Translations under genes and position numbers: made by a program | IMG/VR virus record: IMGVR_UViG_3300006026_000023 | Coordinates: 1-47,939 of that record | Source: a virus | Strand: one strand, 5' to 3' | DNA: 47,939 nt | Notes under the pieces: model-generated | The model's input: the letters and a program-made list of their open reading frames with translations, nothing else | Databases searched by the model: none | What the model was told of the DNA's origin: nothing | Part shown: in pieces, positions 7,268 through 14,441 of the stretch | How the letters are laid out: each line of letters starts with the position of its first letter | Numbering within the stretch: the stretch's first letter is position 1

Positions 7268-7621
7268 TCATATGCTGGCACTAAAATCATTCAAATGAAT
7301 GGGAGTACCATCCCACTGTTGAAAGGTATCGTTGTTCACTAAATACCATAGCCAATTCTTTTGCACTAACCTAACGCTAGTATTGGAACGCCAAAGAACA
7401 CCATTAAGGCGTTCCTTTGTTGTGTGGCTAGTCCAACCACCTGCACTAATCATAATGTTGTTAGTGCATCCTGTAGGCTTCCAAGCGATTCGGTTTCCGT
7501 GAAGTACTAGTTCAGTTATCACCAAATGTCCCGAAGGAACTTGTCTAACTTCTGTGTTTCCTATCTTCATAGTGCGGTCTGTAAAAAAGGCTCTAGTGCT
7601 TACTTCTGTTATCTTTCTCAT
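7268..7621 (-). CDS. Conserved phage-type protein with LHGN and GW motifs
   Basis: The 117 residues include ELVLHGNRIAWK, ISAGGWTSHTTKERLNG and a C-terminal hydrophobic region. The pattern 'LHGN-I.. / GW.. TT. RLN' recurs in many uncharacterised phage proteins, as I remember them. Its biochemical role is unknown to me. It overlaps the upstream gene by 4 nt. Confidence 0.65.
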   Translation of the reverse strand: MRKITEVSTRAFFTDRTMKIGNTEVRQVPSGHLVITELVLHGNRIAWKPTGCTNNIMISAGGWTSHTTKERLNGVLWRSNTSVRLVQKNWLWYLVNNDTFQQWDGTPIHLNDFSASI

Positions 7622-7860
7622 TCATCTTCCTCCATAGTGAAAATGTCTGTATAGCCGTTAGCCAAAAACCAACCTGTGATTAATTCCAACTTATCGCTAG
7701 AACAAGTCCAAAGAAAATAGAGTGGACTATCTTGAAAGTGCTTCCACTTAGCGTCAAGATAATCTTCTGTAGCGTCGGGGAATAAAAGCATCTTGAAGGA
7801 AAATTTGTTTAGTCTTCCTAGATATTTTAGTTCGTCTGCAAATTCTCTTAGTGTAGTCAT
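7618..7860 (-). CDS. Small protein of unknown function
   Basis: The 80 residues start MTTLREFADELKYLGRL and end MEEDE. Aromatic-rich (YFLWTCSS, WFLANGY), probably a compact alpha/beta domain. ATGA overlaps join it on both sides. Not recognised. Confidence 0.6.
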   Translation of the reverse strand: MTTLREFADELKYLGRLNKFSFKMLLFPDATEDYLDAKWKHFQDSPLYFLWTCSSDKLELITGWFLANGYTDIFTMEEDE

Positions 7861-7982
7861 TCTCCTCCCTCCCTCGCTAATAGAATATGAATATGAATCA
7901 AACGCTTGTTAATCTGCATAATCTCCCTAGTCTGTTCTTTTAGTTCCATCATTAATTCTATAAATTGCTTTTCTGTTAGCAT
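7857..7982 (-). CDS. 41-residue helical protein, first gene of the cassette-2 operon
   Basis: Starts MLTEKQFIELMMELKEQ and is a single amphipathic helix ending EGGE. The ATG lies about 20-25 nt after a TTATAAAAAA box next to the palindrome at 8021-8052, so its message may be leaderless. Its stop overlaps the next ATG by 4 nt, which supports translation. Confidence 0.6.
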   Translation of the reverse strand: MLTEKQFIELMMELKEQTREIMQINKRLIHIHILLAREGGE

Positions 7983-8000
7983 AACCTAGGCCCTGCTCTT

Positions 8001-8052
8001 TTTTTATAAGGGTTGTAGAGCAAAGTCACAACCATATGGCGGTGTTCTTTTG
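8001..8052 (-). promoter_or_regulatory. Palindrome plus TATA-like box (cassette element 2)
   Basis: CAAAG (8021-8025), ACCATATGG (8031-8039) and CTTTTG (8047-8052) form the operator-like palindrome. Reading leftward it is followed by ACCCTTATAAAAAAAG, a good archaeal TATA candidate about 20-25 nt ahead of the ATG at 7982. It drives the operon 7982 to 6808 by inference. Confidence 0.6.
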
Positions 8053-8064
8053 TGGTGTGCCTCG

Positions 8065-8101
8065 CCCCACCCTATCGGGGATAGGAACCGATAGAGTGGG
8101 G
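8065..8101 (-). terminator. Long stem-loop after the 8118-8501 gene
   Basis: CCCCACCCTATCGG (8065-8078) pairs with CCGATAGAGTGGGG (8088-8101), 13 of 14 positions, with a 9-nt loop. It lies directly after the stop codon at 8118 in transcription direction and immediately before palindrome element 2. A role in ending transcription or protecting the 3' end is likely. Confidence 0.6.
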
Positions 8102-8117
8102 GTCATAAGCGGGGATT

Positions 8118-8501
8118 TCAAAGGTCTTTTAGCCTGTTGTGGTACATGTAAAGCAACATTCTAATGTCCGATTCCTTCCTTGACACGGTGTAGTCTTTAC
8201 CATCATCAAAACCATACTCATTGAGGGTGACGGTTCGGGTAGCCATGTCATAAGTGTCATTCCTTGCGATTGCGTGAGTTTCCATAAGGCGGCGGCTTTT
8301 CTGCTCGTATTCTTCTTGAGTGAAATCCATTCCTTCAACCATTTCAATCCATGCTTGGTAAGGCCCCATCATAGCGGGTCCAACTGGACCAACTCGGTTC
8401 AATACATCTCTCATCCATCCCAATACGGTTGGGATTTCGCTGGTAAGGTTGGGAACCTTTACTTCAATTTCATGCCATGTTATTCCTGCTGGTATTTGCA
8501 T
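8118..8501 (-). CDS. Protein of unknown function in cassette 3
   Basis: This 127-residue acidic protein starts MQIPAGITWHEIEVKVP at the ATG 8501-8499. A GTG seven codons upstream is in frame, but the ATG lies about 20 nt after the ACCCTAATTA box and so fits a leaderless transcript. The second half (YDMATRTVTLNEYGFDDG) has beta-strand character. No family was recognised. It is monocistronic, flanked by element 3 and a stem-loop. Confidence 0.6.
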   Translation of the reverse strand: MQIPAGITWHEIEVKVPNLTSEIPTVLGWMRDVLNRVGPVGPAMMGPYQAWIEMVEGMDFTQEEYEQKSRRLMETHAIARNDTYDMATRTVTLNEYGFDDGKDYTVSRKESDIRMLLYMYHNRLKDL

Positions 8502-8518
8502 ACCAAAACCACCACACT

Positions 8519-8566
8519 GCACTAATTAGGGTTATTCCAAAGAACACAACCATATGGTATGCTTTG
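8519..8566 (-). promoter_or_regulatory. Palindrome plus TATA-like box (cassette element 3)
   Basis: CAAAG (8538-8542), ACCATATGGT (8549-8558) and CTTTG (8562-8566). Reading leftward the sequence continues GGAATAACCCTAATTAG. The AT box ends about 20 nt before the ATG at 8501. Confidence 0.6.
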
Positions 8567-8570
8567 CAGA

Positions 8571-8584
8571 CCCCCATAAGGGGG
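8571..8584 (-). terminator. Short GC stem-loop after the 8610-9110 gene
   Basis: CCCCC (8571-8575) and GGGGG (8580-8584) pair across a 4-nt loop. Same position in the cassette as the stem-loops at 6745, 8065 and 9741: after a stop codon and just before the next palindrome. Confidence 0.45.
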
Positions 8585-8609
8585 CCGCTCAAGACCTTAT
8601 TTTGCCTAA

Positions 8610-9110
8610 TCAGGCATCCTCCTGTAGAGTAGTACCTGTTCTGTAGGCTTGCATACCTACAATACTACCGTCCCAAGAGCCTTTGTTGTAGGCTTCGAGA
8701 TGCCATCGCTTGGATTGGCTACTCAAAGTCTTTCGTAGAGTTTCGGGAGTGTAAGCAATAATGCCTTCCTTGTTTTTCTTTCGTCGTAGTACATCGTAGA
8801 TTGGATGAGTTGGGTCTTCGGGAACAATCATGGCCACCGCAGTATCAATGAATTGATATGCGTCCACTAGTTCATCGGGAACTGTAGGAATGGAACCTTG
8901 TGAAAGATATTGTCCATAGCCAAATCGCTTCGCTTGTTTTCGTGCATAGGTGTAGTACATCGTGAGTTCTTTGTCAGTTGCTTCTGTGTCAACAGCGTCT
9001 TCAATTGCGTTAATCAATCGGTTCTGTATCTTTGCGTCGGGGTTAGGGTTGTGTTCTAAGTGCGTAGACAACCGGTTTAGTTTGTTTTCGTTTTCTTCTG
9101 CTTTGGTCAT
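8610..9110 (-). CDS. Hypothetical helical protein in cassette 4
   Basis: The 166 residues start MTKAEENENKLNRLSTHLE. Helical N-terminal half with charged residues; the C-terminal half contains RWHLEAYNKGSWDGSIVG. The ATG follows GGAGATGATATT, so here a leader with a ribosome site is present. Not recognised. A single-gene cassette between palindromes 4 and 3. Confidence 0.65.
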   Translation of the reverse strand: MTKAEENENKLNRLSTHLEHNPNPDAKIQNRLINAIEDAVDTEATDKELTMYYTYARKQAKRFGYGQYLSQGSIPTVPDELVDAYQFIDTAVAMIVPEDPTHPIYDVLRRKKNKEGIIAYTPETLRKTLSSQSKRWHLEAYNKGSWDGSIVGMQAYRTGTTLQEDA

Positions 9111-9154
9111 AATATCATCTCCATTAAGGTCTTGAGCGACACCTAAACCCCCAC

Positions 9155-9205
9155 CTTATTTTTATTAGGGTCTTTCCAAAGTTAATACCATATGGTTGTA
9201 CTTTG
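9155..9205 (-). promoter_or_regulatory. Palindrome plus TATA-like box (cassette element 4)
   Basis: CAAAG (9177-9181), ACCATATGGT (9187-9196) and CTTTG (9201-9205): the most symmetrical copy. Reading leftward it continues GAAAGACCCTAATAAAAA. The AT box would place the start of transcription near 9135, about 25 nt before the ATG at 9110. Confidence 0.62.
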
Positions 9206-9386
9206 CTAGACCCTAGAGGGATAGGAGGGGAGGCCGACTCGGATACAAGGCACTAAGGTCTATTCGCTAGGTTGAAAAACATCATGTCTAGAATTGTGTC
9301 AGTCAACAGTATCTTTTTACTTCAGTCCGTACGCTCGTCTGCGCCATTCCCCCCCTATCCATTGTAAGGTCTGCCCTAGGGTCTTT

Positions 9387-9494
9387 TTAAGAAACCTTGT
9401 CGGCAGGGAGTGTTTTAGCAGTAGTACTTTTCTTGGGTGGTAGTTCTACTACTAGGAAATCCCATACATCAGCGTATGGGGGTGTTCTTGTCAT
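9387..9494 (-). CDS. 35-residue protein coupled to the 9491-9676 gene
   Basis: Starts MTRTPPYADVWDFLVVELPP and ends ADKVS. Its ATG overlaps the TGA of the previous small gene by 4 nt, the junction type used throughout this genome. Between its stop and 9220 (about 170 bp) I see only very short frames and a weak CCCTAGAGGG stem-loop at 9211-9220. Function unknown. Confidence 0.45.
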   Translation of the reverse strand: MTRTPPYADVWDFLVVELPPKKSTTAKTLPADKVS

Positions 9495-9676
9495 GCTCGG
9501 TCATGGGAAGGAGGGGTAGTGGGGCCACCATCCCCACTACTCCCATCCAACTCAATCCGTTTAGGAATAGGATTTATTGAAATTGTTTCTAGGATAGCGT
9601 CTAGAGTCTTAGTCATTGCCTTCATTGCTGTTATGTCGTATCGTGTCATACACCCTAGCACCTCTATTATTTTCAT
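9491..9676 (-). CDS. Small protein next to palindrome 5
   Basis: Up to 61 residues from MKIIEVLGCMTRYDITAMK. The first ATG lies only about 12 nt beyond the palindrome and inside the expected AT box, so if that box is a TATA element the true start is probably the Met at 9649. The C-terminus is Gly/Pro-rich (SSGDGGPTTPPSHDRA). The overlap with the next small gene supports the reading frame. Not recognised. Confidence 0.45.
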   Translation of the reverse strand: MKIIEVLGCMTRYDITAMKAMTKTLDAILETISINPIPKRIELDGSSGDGGPTTPPSHDRA

Positions 9677-9687
9677 AAGGGTATCTC

Positions 9688-9724
9688 CAAAGTTAATACC
9701 ATATGGTTGTGAATTGTTCTTTCG
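9688..9724 (-). promoter_or_regulatory. Palindrome (cassette element 5)
   Basis: CAAAG (9688-9692), ACCATATGGT (9698-9707), then CTTTCG (9719-9724). The right flank TGTTCTTTCGTGGTGT is nearly identical to that of element 2. Reading leftward it continues GGAGATACCCTTATGAAA, matching the ACCCT(T/A)AT pattern. Confidence 0.58.
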
Positions 9725-9740
9725 TGGTGTAAAACCCCGA

Positions 9741-9754
9741 CCCCCCAAGGGGGG
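9741..9754 (-). terminator. GC stem-loop after the 9788-10297 gene
   Basis: CCCCCC (9741-9746) and GGGGGG (9749-9754) lie about 35 nt past the stop codon and adjacent to palindrome 5, repeating the cassette layout. The 2-nt loop means the inner pairs would open. Confidence 0.42.
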
Positions 9755-9787
9755 CCGAGGAGTAGAGCGGCGGGCTTCCGGAGTGGC

Positions 9788-10297
9788 TCACTCGTCTTGA
9801 GTGGCCTCCTCGTTGTCGTCTTCAGCAGGGCTGTAGTCGGTGTTTTTGTCGTAGTCGGCAATCCATTTGCCGCACACGAAATCGACAAGGGCGGTCATTG
9901 AAAGGTGGGCATCGCCACCCTTCGTTTTGCGGATTGGGTTGAAATTTGTAGCACCTTCGCCGGTAGCAATGAAATGCTTTGCTTTGGATTCAACCATGTT
10001 GTCGTAGTGTTGTCGGTTGGGGTCGTTGGAGCGCATGCGCTGAACCATCAAGTGGTCGGCGTTGTATCGCTTCAAGAGAGACTTCAAGTGGGACGCATCG
10101 GCCTTACGGTAAGCGTCTTGTTGTGTGTCGTCTTTGAGTCCTTCAAGGGCGTCGGTGATTTGTCCTTGTGCTCGTTCTGTTAGAGAAGTCCAATCTTCCG
10201 ATGGACTCTCAATGGCTTCTTCAAGTGGTGCGAAGCGGTTAATTTCCGCTTGTGCGTCCCACTGTTTCTTCTCTGTGTCTGTTGCTGTTTTTGGCAT
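9788..10297 (-). CDS. GC-richer hypothetical acidic protein
   Basis: The 169 residues start MPKTATDTEKKQWDAQAE and end in a long acidic tail (AEDDNEEATQDE). Third codon positions are visibly richer in G and C than in the rest of the window, which suggests a different history or strong selection on codon use. No domain was recognised. Helical overall, with a hydrophobic motif LSMTALVDFVCGKW near the C-terminus. It is the first leftward gene beside the noncoding region 10380-11035. Confidence 0.65.
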   Translation of the reverse strand: MPKTATDTEKKQWDAQAEINRFAPLEEAIESPSEDWTSLTERAQGQITDALEGLKDDTQQDAYRKADASHLKSLLKRYNADHLMVQRMRSNDPNRQHYDNMVESKAKHFIATGEGATNFNPIRKTKGGDAHLSMTALVDFVCGKWIADYDKNTDYSPAEDDNEEATQDE

Positions 10298-10379
10298 GTT
10301 TTTTCACTTCCTTTGGTCGGTTGCTCTACTCCTCGACTGCTTTAACGGCTCCATTTCGGTTATAGGGCCTCTAACAAAG

Positions 10380-11030
10380 CACACGACCTAATTTAAACAC
10401 GCCTCAACCCTATTTTTTAGGTAGTGATAACACTAGTAAAGTAATTATTGATTTAATACTAGAGTACTTCAATTGGCCTTATATTACATATACTATAGAT
10501 GATAAGTTTGAACTTTCCAGCGTGATTCCAACTTGAATTAGAATCGAAAAGTGGCCTGAAAGGGTTAAAAACCCTGTTTTTATACATTATTCTAATATTC
10601 TAATTATTCTAATATCTATTCTATCTATGAGAGTGTGAATCTATCTATCACACTCTCTATAAGTATCTAGGGGTTAGAAACTTAGAAAGTTGGAAACTTG
10701 GGCGCAGTATAGCGTTTGGGATTTGGAAACGAAAATTAGAATTAGAATAATGGGATTTCGAGGAGGTCGAATGCTGTTGACGGATTTGAAGGGTCGAATG
10801 CTATGTGTGAAATGCTATTTTCAAAACACTAATTTCATTTTAGTATTTTCAAATATAAACAAAGTCACATAGGACTGTTTGACGGCCCCTTTTAAATAAA
10901 TCACAGGTGTTAGAGCATCTCGATGAGATAACCGGCGGGGCCTTCTGCTTGAGTAGGGGGCCTAACGACAACGATTGATTCTTCAATCATTACTCGCAAG
11001 GGCCTCGCCACACAAAATATAAATGAGGAA
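10380..11030. other. AT-rich noncoding region, candidate origin and divergent control region
   Basis: About 650 bp between the leftward genes and the long rightward block. It holds six copies of TTAGAAT in both orientations (10538, 10589, 10597, 10606, 10736, 10742). Between the third and fourth groups lies a perfect inverted repeat GAGAGTGTGA (10629-10638) and TCACACTCTC (10648-10657) with a 9-nt loop. AGGGTT/AACCCT forms another small hairpin near 10561. TTTTAAATAA near 10890 is a possible TATA box. The only open frames (for example 10690-10872) look non-coding. Confidence 0.5.
10629..10657. repeat. Perfect 10-bp inverted repeat
   Basis: GAGAGTGTGA and TCACACTCTC, 9-nt AT-rich spacer, embedded among the TTAGAAT repeats. 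Could be an initiator-protein site, an operator or a hairpin. Confidence 0.6.
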
Positions 11031-11035
11031 TACAA

Positions 11036-11203
11036 ATGAAAATAATTGAATTTATGAGAAAGCACTACAAAGGATATAACGGAATGAGTAAAGACATTGG
11101 TTGGTACATGTGTGTACCAATGAATGTCATTGCCGAGCAATTGGGAATGACAATGGATGAACTTGGAGAACAGACTTGGTACTGGAAAGGTGAGGAAGAA
11201 TGA
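11036..11203 (+). CDS. 55-residue protein, first rightward gene
   Basis: Starts MKIIEFMRKHYKGYNGMSKD and includes CVPMNVIAEQLGMTMDELG, which resembles a helix-turn-helix. A GAGG lies 8 nt before the ATG. Its stop overlaps the next ATG by 4 nt. A small DNA-binding regulator is a guess. Confidence 0.55.
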   Translation: MKIIEFMRKHYKGYNGMSKDIGWYMCVPMNVIAEQLGMTMDELGEQTWYWKGEEE

Positions 11204-11391
11204 AGAGAGTCACTAAGCATATCAAAACTCTCGCAAGCCTAATCATCGAAGAAGGAATGAACCGTGAAACTCCTTATCTTCTCGAAGTGGTCAACTTTGA
11301 GTGGGAAATGTACGCATACCGACCCTTTACTAGTGAAGACATTTATGCGGCTAGAGCATGGGTCTACAAAACATTGGGGATGGTTTCTTGA
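11200..11391 (+). CDS. Small protein upstream of the helicase
   Basis: The 63 residues start MKRVTKHIKTLASLIIEEG. Joined to its neighbours by an ATGA overlap upstream and a TTGA overlap with the helicase downstream. Not recognised. Confidence 0.55.
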   Translation: MKRVTKHIKTLASLIIEEGMNRETPYLLEVVNFEWEMYAYRPFTSEDIYAARAWVYKTLGMVS

Positions 11392-12839
11392 TTCAAGGAA
11401 CTGCTCAACAAGAAGCAATTTGGGATGAAATGCAAAACGGTAGTGGAGACATTATGGTTGACGCTGGTGCTGGCACTGGTAAGACTTTCACAATCGTAGA
11501 AGGTGCAAATCGAATGTCCGGTAATATGGCGTTCTTTGCCTTCAATAAATCCATTGCTACTGAACTAGGTAAGAGATTGCCAGACAATGTTTATACTGCT
11601 ACCTTTCACTCTATGGGTAATTCTGCAATTCGTGAGAATCTAGGATACCGTAAGATGGATAAGTGGAAGAGTTCCAATATTATCCGTGAAGTGATTGGAG
11701 AGAACTACTACGCTTTACCGTTAGTTAAACTAATTAGTTTGATGAAGGGTGGGCTAGTAGAAGCCACTGATAGGAAATCAATTAAGCGATTGATTGATGT
11801 TCACCACATTCAATTTAATACAGACAGTGATGAGGTGATGGCTTTGAAGAATCTACCAATGATTATGCAGAAGATTAAGTCTTCCAATGTCATTGATTTC
11901 GATGATATGATTTGGCTACCAATTACATTGAATCTTCCATTGAAGAAATATGATGTTGTCTTTGTAGACGAAGCACAAGACTTCAATCAAGTCCAACGAA
12001 TGCTCATACTAAAATGCCTAGATGAAAACGCTCGATGCGTTATTGTTGGCGACCCAAATCAAGCAATTTACGGATTCCGAGGAGCAGACTCTTCTTCTAT
12101 GTCTTTGTTTGAAAACAGTCTAAAACAACTGGGCCGTACAGTAAGTAAGTATCCCCTTTCTTTAACATGGCGTTGTCCAACTAGTGTGGTCGAAGAAGCC
12201 AACCGATTTGTTGTAGACTTCCATGCTGTAGAGGGGGCTAAGAAAGGCAATGTAATGACCCATGCTGACTTTGAACCTGTCAAGGGTGATATGGTGCTAT
12301 GCCGGTACAATGCTCCCCTTGTCGGTGCTTTCTACCGATTGATTGGTAAGGGCAAATCGGCCTATATTCTAGGTCGTGACTTAGGGAAGGGACTTGTTCA
12401 AAGTGTGAAGAAAATCACAAAGGACATGAACATGACAACTCAAATGTTTGCTGAAAAGTTAGACGAAGAATACGAAAGACAACGAAACAAGTTGATGGAA
12501 CAAGAGAAGTTAGCACAACTTAATACTCTTGAAGACCGACACGAATGTATTTGTCTATTCGTTTATAGGACGAATACTGTAAGAGAACTCATTGCTGAAA
12601 TCGAAAGGGTCTTTCCTTACAAAGACGGTAAGGGAGATATTATGCTCTCTACTGTTCACAAGGCAAAGGGACTAGAAGCAGACAATGTGTATATTCTTGC
12701 TACTGAAAGAATGCCACACCCAAGGGCAATTAACATGCGTGAAGAAATGAACATCTGCTATGTTGCTATTACAAGGGCTAAAAAGAATCTTTACTATGTT
12801 GGCCCTAAGCCAGCCGAAGGAGTTGTGCAAAATGGCTAG
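11388..12839 (+). CDS. Superfamily 1 (UvrD/PcrA-like) DNA helicase
   Basis: About 483 residues with the SF1A motifs in order: QGTAQQEAI (Q motif), AGAGTGKT (Walker A), VFVDEAQDFN (Walker B), GDPNQAIYGFRGAD (motif III), STVHKAKGLEADNVYI (motif V) and AITRAKKNLYY (motif VI). It would unwind DNA 3'-5' using ATP in replication, repair or recombination. The protein is shorter than bacterial UvrD (about 720), so the accessory 1B/2B domains are reduced. The start is set at TTG 11388, which makes the TTGA overlap seen elsewhere here. ATG 11358 is an alternative. Confidence 0.9.
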   Translation: MIQGTAQQEAIWDEMQNGSGDIMVDAGAGTGKTFTIVEGANRMSGNMAFFAFNKSIATELGKRLPDNVYTATFHSMGNSAIRENLGYRKMDKWKSSNIIREVIGENYYALPLVKLISLMKGGLVEATDRKSIKRLIDVHHIQFNTDSDEVMALKNLPMIMQKIKSSNVIDFDDMIWLPITLNLPLKKYDVVFVDEAQDFNQVQRMLILKCLDENARCVIVGDPNQAIYGFRGADSSSMSLFENSLKQLGRTVSKYPLSLTWRCPTSVVEEANRFVVDFHAVEGAKKGNVMTHADFEPVKGDMVLCRYNAPLVGAFYRLIGKGKSAYILGRDLGKGLVQSVKKITKDMNMTTQMFAEKLDEEYERQRNKLMEQEKLAQLNTLEDRHECICLFVYRTNTVRELIAEIERVFPYKDGKGDIMLSTVHKAKGLEADNVYILATERMPHPRAINMREEMNICYVAITRAKKNLYYVGPKPAEGVVQNG

Positions 12840-13125
12840 ATATACTACAGTGACACACAGAAGAAACCGAAGCCAGTTTAGAGGTAAGAATTGCTATGCC
12901 CTTTCTGCTATGGATGAGTGCTTCGATAAGAAAGAAGAATGGTATGCCAGCGAACTATTCATGGAAATTAAGAATATGATTCACCCTAACCACATGCCAA
13001 GAAATGTTCATGCAGTAGGTTCACTATTGAAAAAACACTACGCTAAGTCTAACATACAAGATGGAACAATCCCCCACAGACAATCAGCAGACTATCGTGC
13101 TAGATGGAAGAGGCGAGAAGAATGA
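12832..13125 (+). CDS. Hypothetical protein, possibly winged-helix
   Basis: The 97 residues start MARYTTVTHRRNRSQFRG. The section DECFDKKEEWYASELFMEI then VGSLLKKHYAKS resembles the small winged-helix proteins found elsewhere in this window (14043, 28345, 28530, 28775). The ATG overlaps the helicase stop by 8 nt. Moderate support for the gene, low for the fold. Confidence 0.6.
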   Translation: MARYTTVTHRRNRSQFRGKNCYALSAMDECFDKKEEWYASELFMEIKNMIHPNHMPRNVHAVGSLLKKHYAKSNIQDGTIPHRQSADYRARWKRREE

Positions 13126-13301
13126 AAGATAAGAGAAAGTGGAATAAAGACCCCGAATACTTGGTTAGACTAATCAAAGAATATTATCAATGGATGATTA
13201 CTGCTTCTACACATAACTACAACAATACCAAGGTATTAGTTGATGCCTACGAAACTTTCTTTTCTGGACAGTTGAGTGATTCCGATGATAAATTGGATTA
13301 A
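13122..13301 (+). CDS. 59-residue basic-then-acidic protein
   Basis: Starts MKDKRKWNKDPEYLVRLIKEYY. KDPEYL recalls the NDPEYR units of the protein at 2900-3646, perhaps by chance. ATGA overlap upstream; ends DSDDKLD. Not recognised. Confidence 0.55.
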   Translation: MKDKRKWNKDPEYLVRLIKEYYQWMITASTHNYNNTKVLVDAYETFFSGQLSDSDDKLD

Positions 13302-13524
13302 ATCATTCTTTGTTAGCGATGAAAGGATTGGCGGGAAAATAAAGTGCAACAAGTGTGGGCTTGGTGCTTCCGTCAATATGCTAATTGAATTTCAAACTCT
13401 AGATATGGAGGAGATTGAACAGAAAATACTAACTCGACTATGCTACGGGTGCATGGAAGATATTCATATACTATACAATCCGGAATGGATACCCGAACCA
13501 ATAACGAGGAATAAAAATGAATGA
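13285..13524 (+). CDS. Small zinc-ribbon protein
   Basis: The 79 residues start MINWIKSFFVSDERIG. CNKCG and CYGC about 40 residues apart make a zinc ribbon likely. A GTG three codons upstream is also possible. Ends RNKNE within a GAGGAATAAAAATG ribosome-binding junction. Confidence 0.6.
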   Translation: MINWIKSFFVSDERIGGKIKCNKCGLGASVNMLIEFQTLDMEEIEQKILTRLCYGCMEDIHILYNPEWIPEPITRNKNE

Positions 13525-13735
13525 AGTAATTATGAAAGAATACTACGATGAAATGCTTGATGAAATACATGGCACAATTGATGTGTGCGGTATTGAATGC
13601 AGTTCTTCATTAGCATTGTATAGAATGGACCCAATTGCATACCAAGTTGGAATGCGAGACTATGAAAGTATATTGCGTGAAGCACATGCAGAAGACGGCT
13701 CTTATGCTGATGTATTTGGAGATGAGGAAGAATGA
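13517..13735 (+). CDS. Small acidic protein
   Basis: The 72 residues start MNEVIMKEYYDEMLDEIHG and end FGDEEE. Preceded by GAGGAATAAAA. No motif beyond a CGIEC pair. Not recognised. Confidence 0.6.
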   Translation: MNEVIMKEYYDEMLDEIHGTIDVCGIECSSSLALYRMDPIAYQVGMRDYESILREAHAEDGSYADVFGDEEE

Positions 13736-14028
13736 GCGAATGTGCTGAATGTAATGGAACCGGAGAACGAATCGTAGAATGTTATACCCACGATGTTCTC
13801 TATAAGGAACCCTGCTACTGTTTATTGTGGGAGGAGCGTTTGAAAGAAGAACTAGCAATTAAGATTGCTAATGTACTAGCCGAGAAACTTTCTAAAGAGA
13901 GGCTAAGTCTTTGTCTTGCTTCTATTATAGTGGAAAGGAACCACCACGAAGAAGAATCCGTTAGAGCCTTAGAATATAGTGTTGCTAATGGCAACGCCGA
14001 ATATCTTTTGAATTGGAGCATCATGTGA
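13732..14028 (+). CDS. Zinc-finger protein with a DnaJ-type CxxCxGxG unit
   Basis: The 98 residues start MSECAECNGTGERIVECYTH. CAECNGTG is one repeat of the DnaJ cysteine-rich zinc domain; a later CYC may complete a site. The rest is helical. It may bind unfolded protein or act as a small adaptor. The chaperonin genes further along make this attractive but not proven. Confidence 0.6.
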   Translation: MSECAECNGTGERIVECYTHDVLYKEPCYCLLWEERLKEELAIKIANVLAEKLSKERLSLCLASIIVERNHHEEESVRALEYSVANGNAEYLLNWSIM

Positions 14029-14042
14029 AGCATGGTGACACT

Positions 14043-14291
14043 ATGGCAAACAAGAGGACTATCGAAAGATTAGAAAAAATACTAAAAAATGGAAGCAAAA
14101 ACACAGCAGAGATACTAGACGAGTATCGAACACGCTGGCCGAAGGAGGCTTCGGGGGGTAGCAAGATTGGTAATCTACTATCTAGTCACAAACAATTTGA
14201 AAAGATTGGAACCGAAAAAGTGACTGCTGATTTTAGTCAGTACAGTTATTCTGTCAATGTATGGAAATTGACAAATGAGCGCATGGTGTAA
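14043..14291 (+). CDS. Small winged-helix-type protein overlapping a tRNA
   Basis: The 82 residues start MANKRTIERLEKILKNGSKN. The layout 'K.L..G.K.T.EI ... IGNLLSS...F.KIG ... VWKL' matches the winged-helix proteins at 28345-29065. Its last five codons (NERMV-stop) lie inside the 5' half of the tRNA-Arg gene at 14277. Probably a DNA-binding regulator. Confidence 0.65.
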   Translation: MANKRTIERLEKILKNGSKNTAEILDEYRTRWPKEASGGSKIGNLLSSHKQFEKIGTEKVTADFSQYSYSVNVWKLTNERMV

Positions 14292-14351
14292 TGGATAGCA
14301 TACCGGCCTTCTAAGCCGGTGATACGGGTTCGATTCCTGTTGCGCTCGCCA
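14277..14351 (+). tRNA. tRNA-Arg (UCU)
   Basis: Acceptor GAGCGCA pairs with TGCGCTC. The anticodon stem CCGGC/GCCGG encloses CTTCTAA with anticodon TCT. The T-arm ACGGG-TTCGATT-CCTGT is intact. Discriminator G is followed by an encoded CCA (14349-14351). Reads AGA codons, which are very common in the viral genes. The 5' end overlaps the coding region 14043-14291. Confidence 0.9.
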
Positions 14352-14353
14352 AT

Positions 14354-14436
14354 GTCGAAGTGGTGGAGTAGGTCAAACACGCAGGGCTTAAACTCCTGTC
14401 CTAAATGGTTCGCAGGTTCAAATCCTGCCTTCGACA
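14354..14436 (+). tRNA. tRNA-Leu (UAA)
   Basis: Acceptor GTCGAAG pairs with CTTCGAC, discriminator A. The anticodon loop CTTAAAC has anticodon TAA. A long variable arm (TCCTAAATGGTTC region) is typical of leucine tRNAs. T-arm GCAGG-TTCAAAT-CCTGC. CCA is not fully encoded (CCT follows). Reads TTA codons. It begins 3 nt after the tRNA-Arg CCA. Confidence 0.9.
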
Positions 14437-14441
14437 CCTAC

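Noticed and set aside
9374-9410. Structured RNA around CTGCC...GGCAG
   Set aside because: It overlaps the end of the 35-residue coding region at 9387-9494 and the pairing is imperfect; not enough to call an RNA gene.
10690-10872. 60-codon plus-strand frame in the candidate origin
   Set aside because: Contains TTAGAAT repeats and a short TCGAATGCT direct repeat, with no coding pattern or coupled neighbour.
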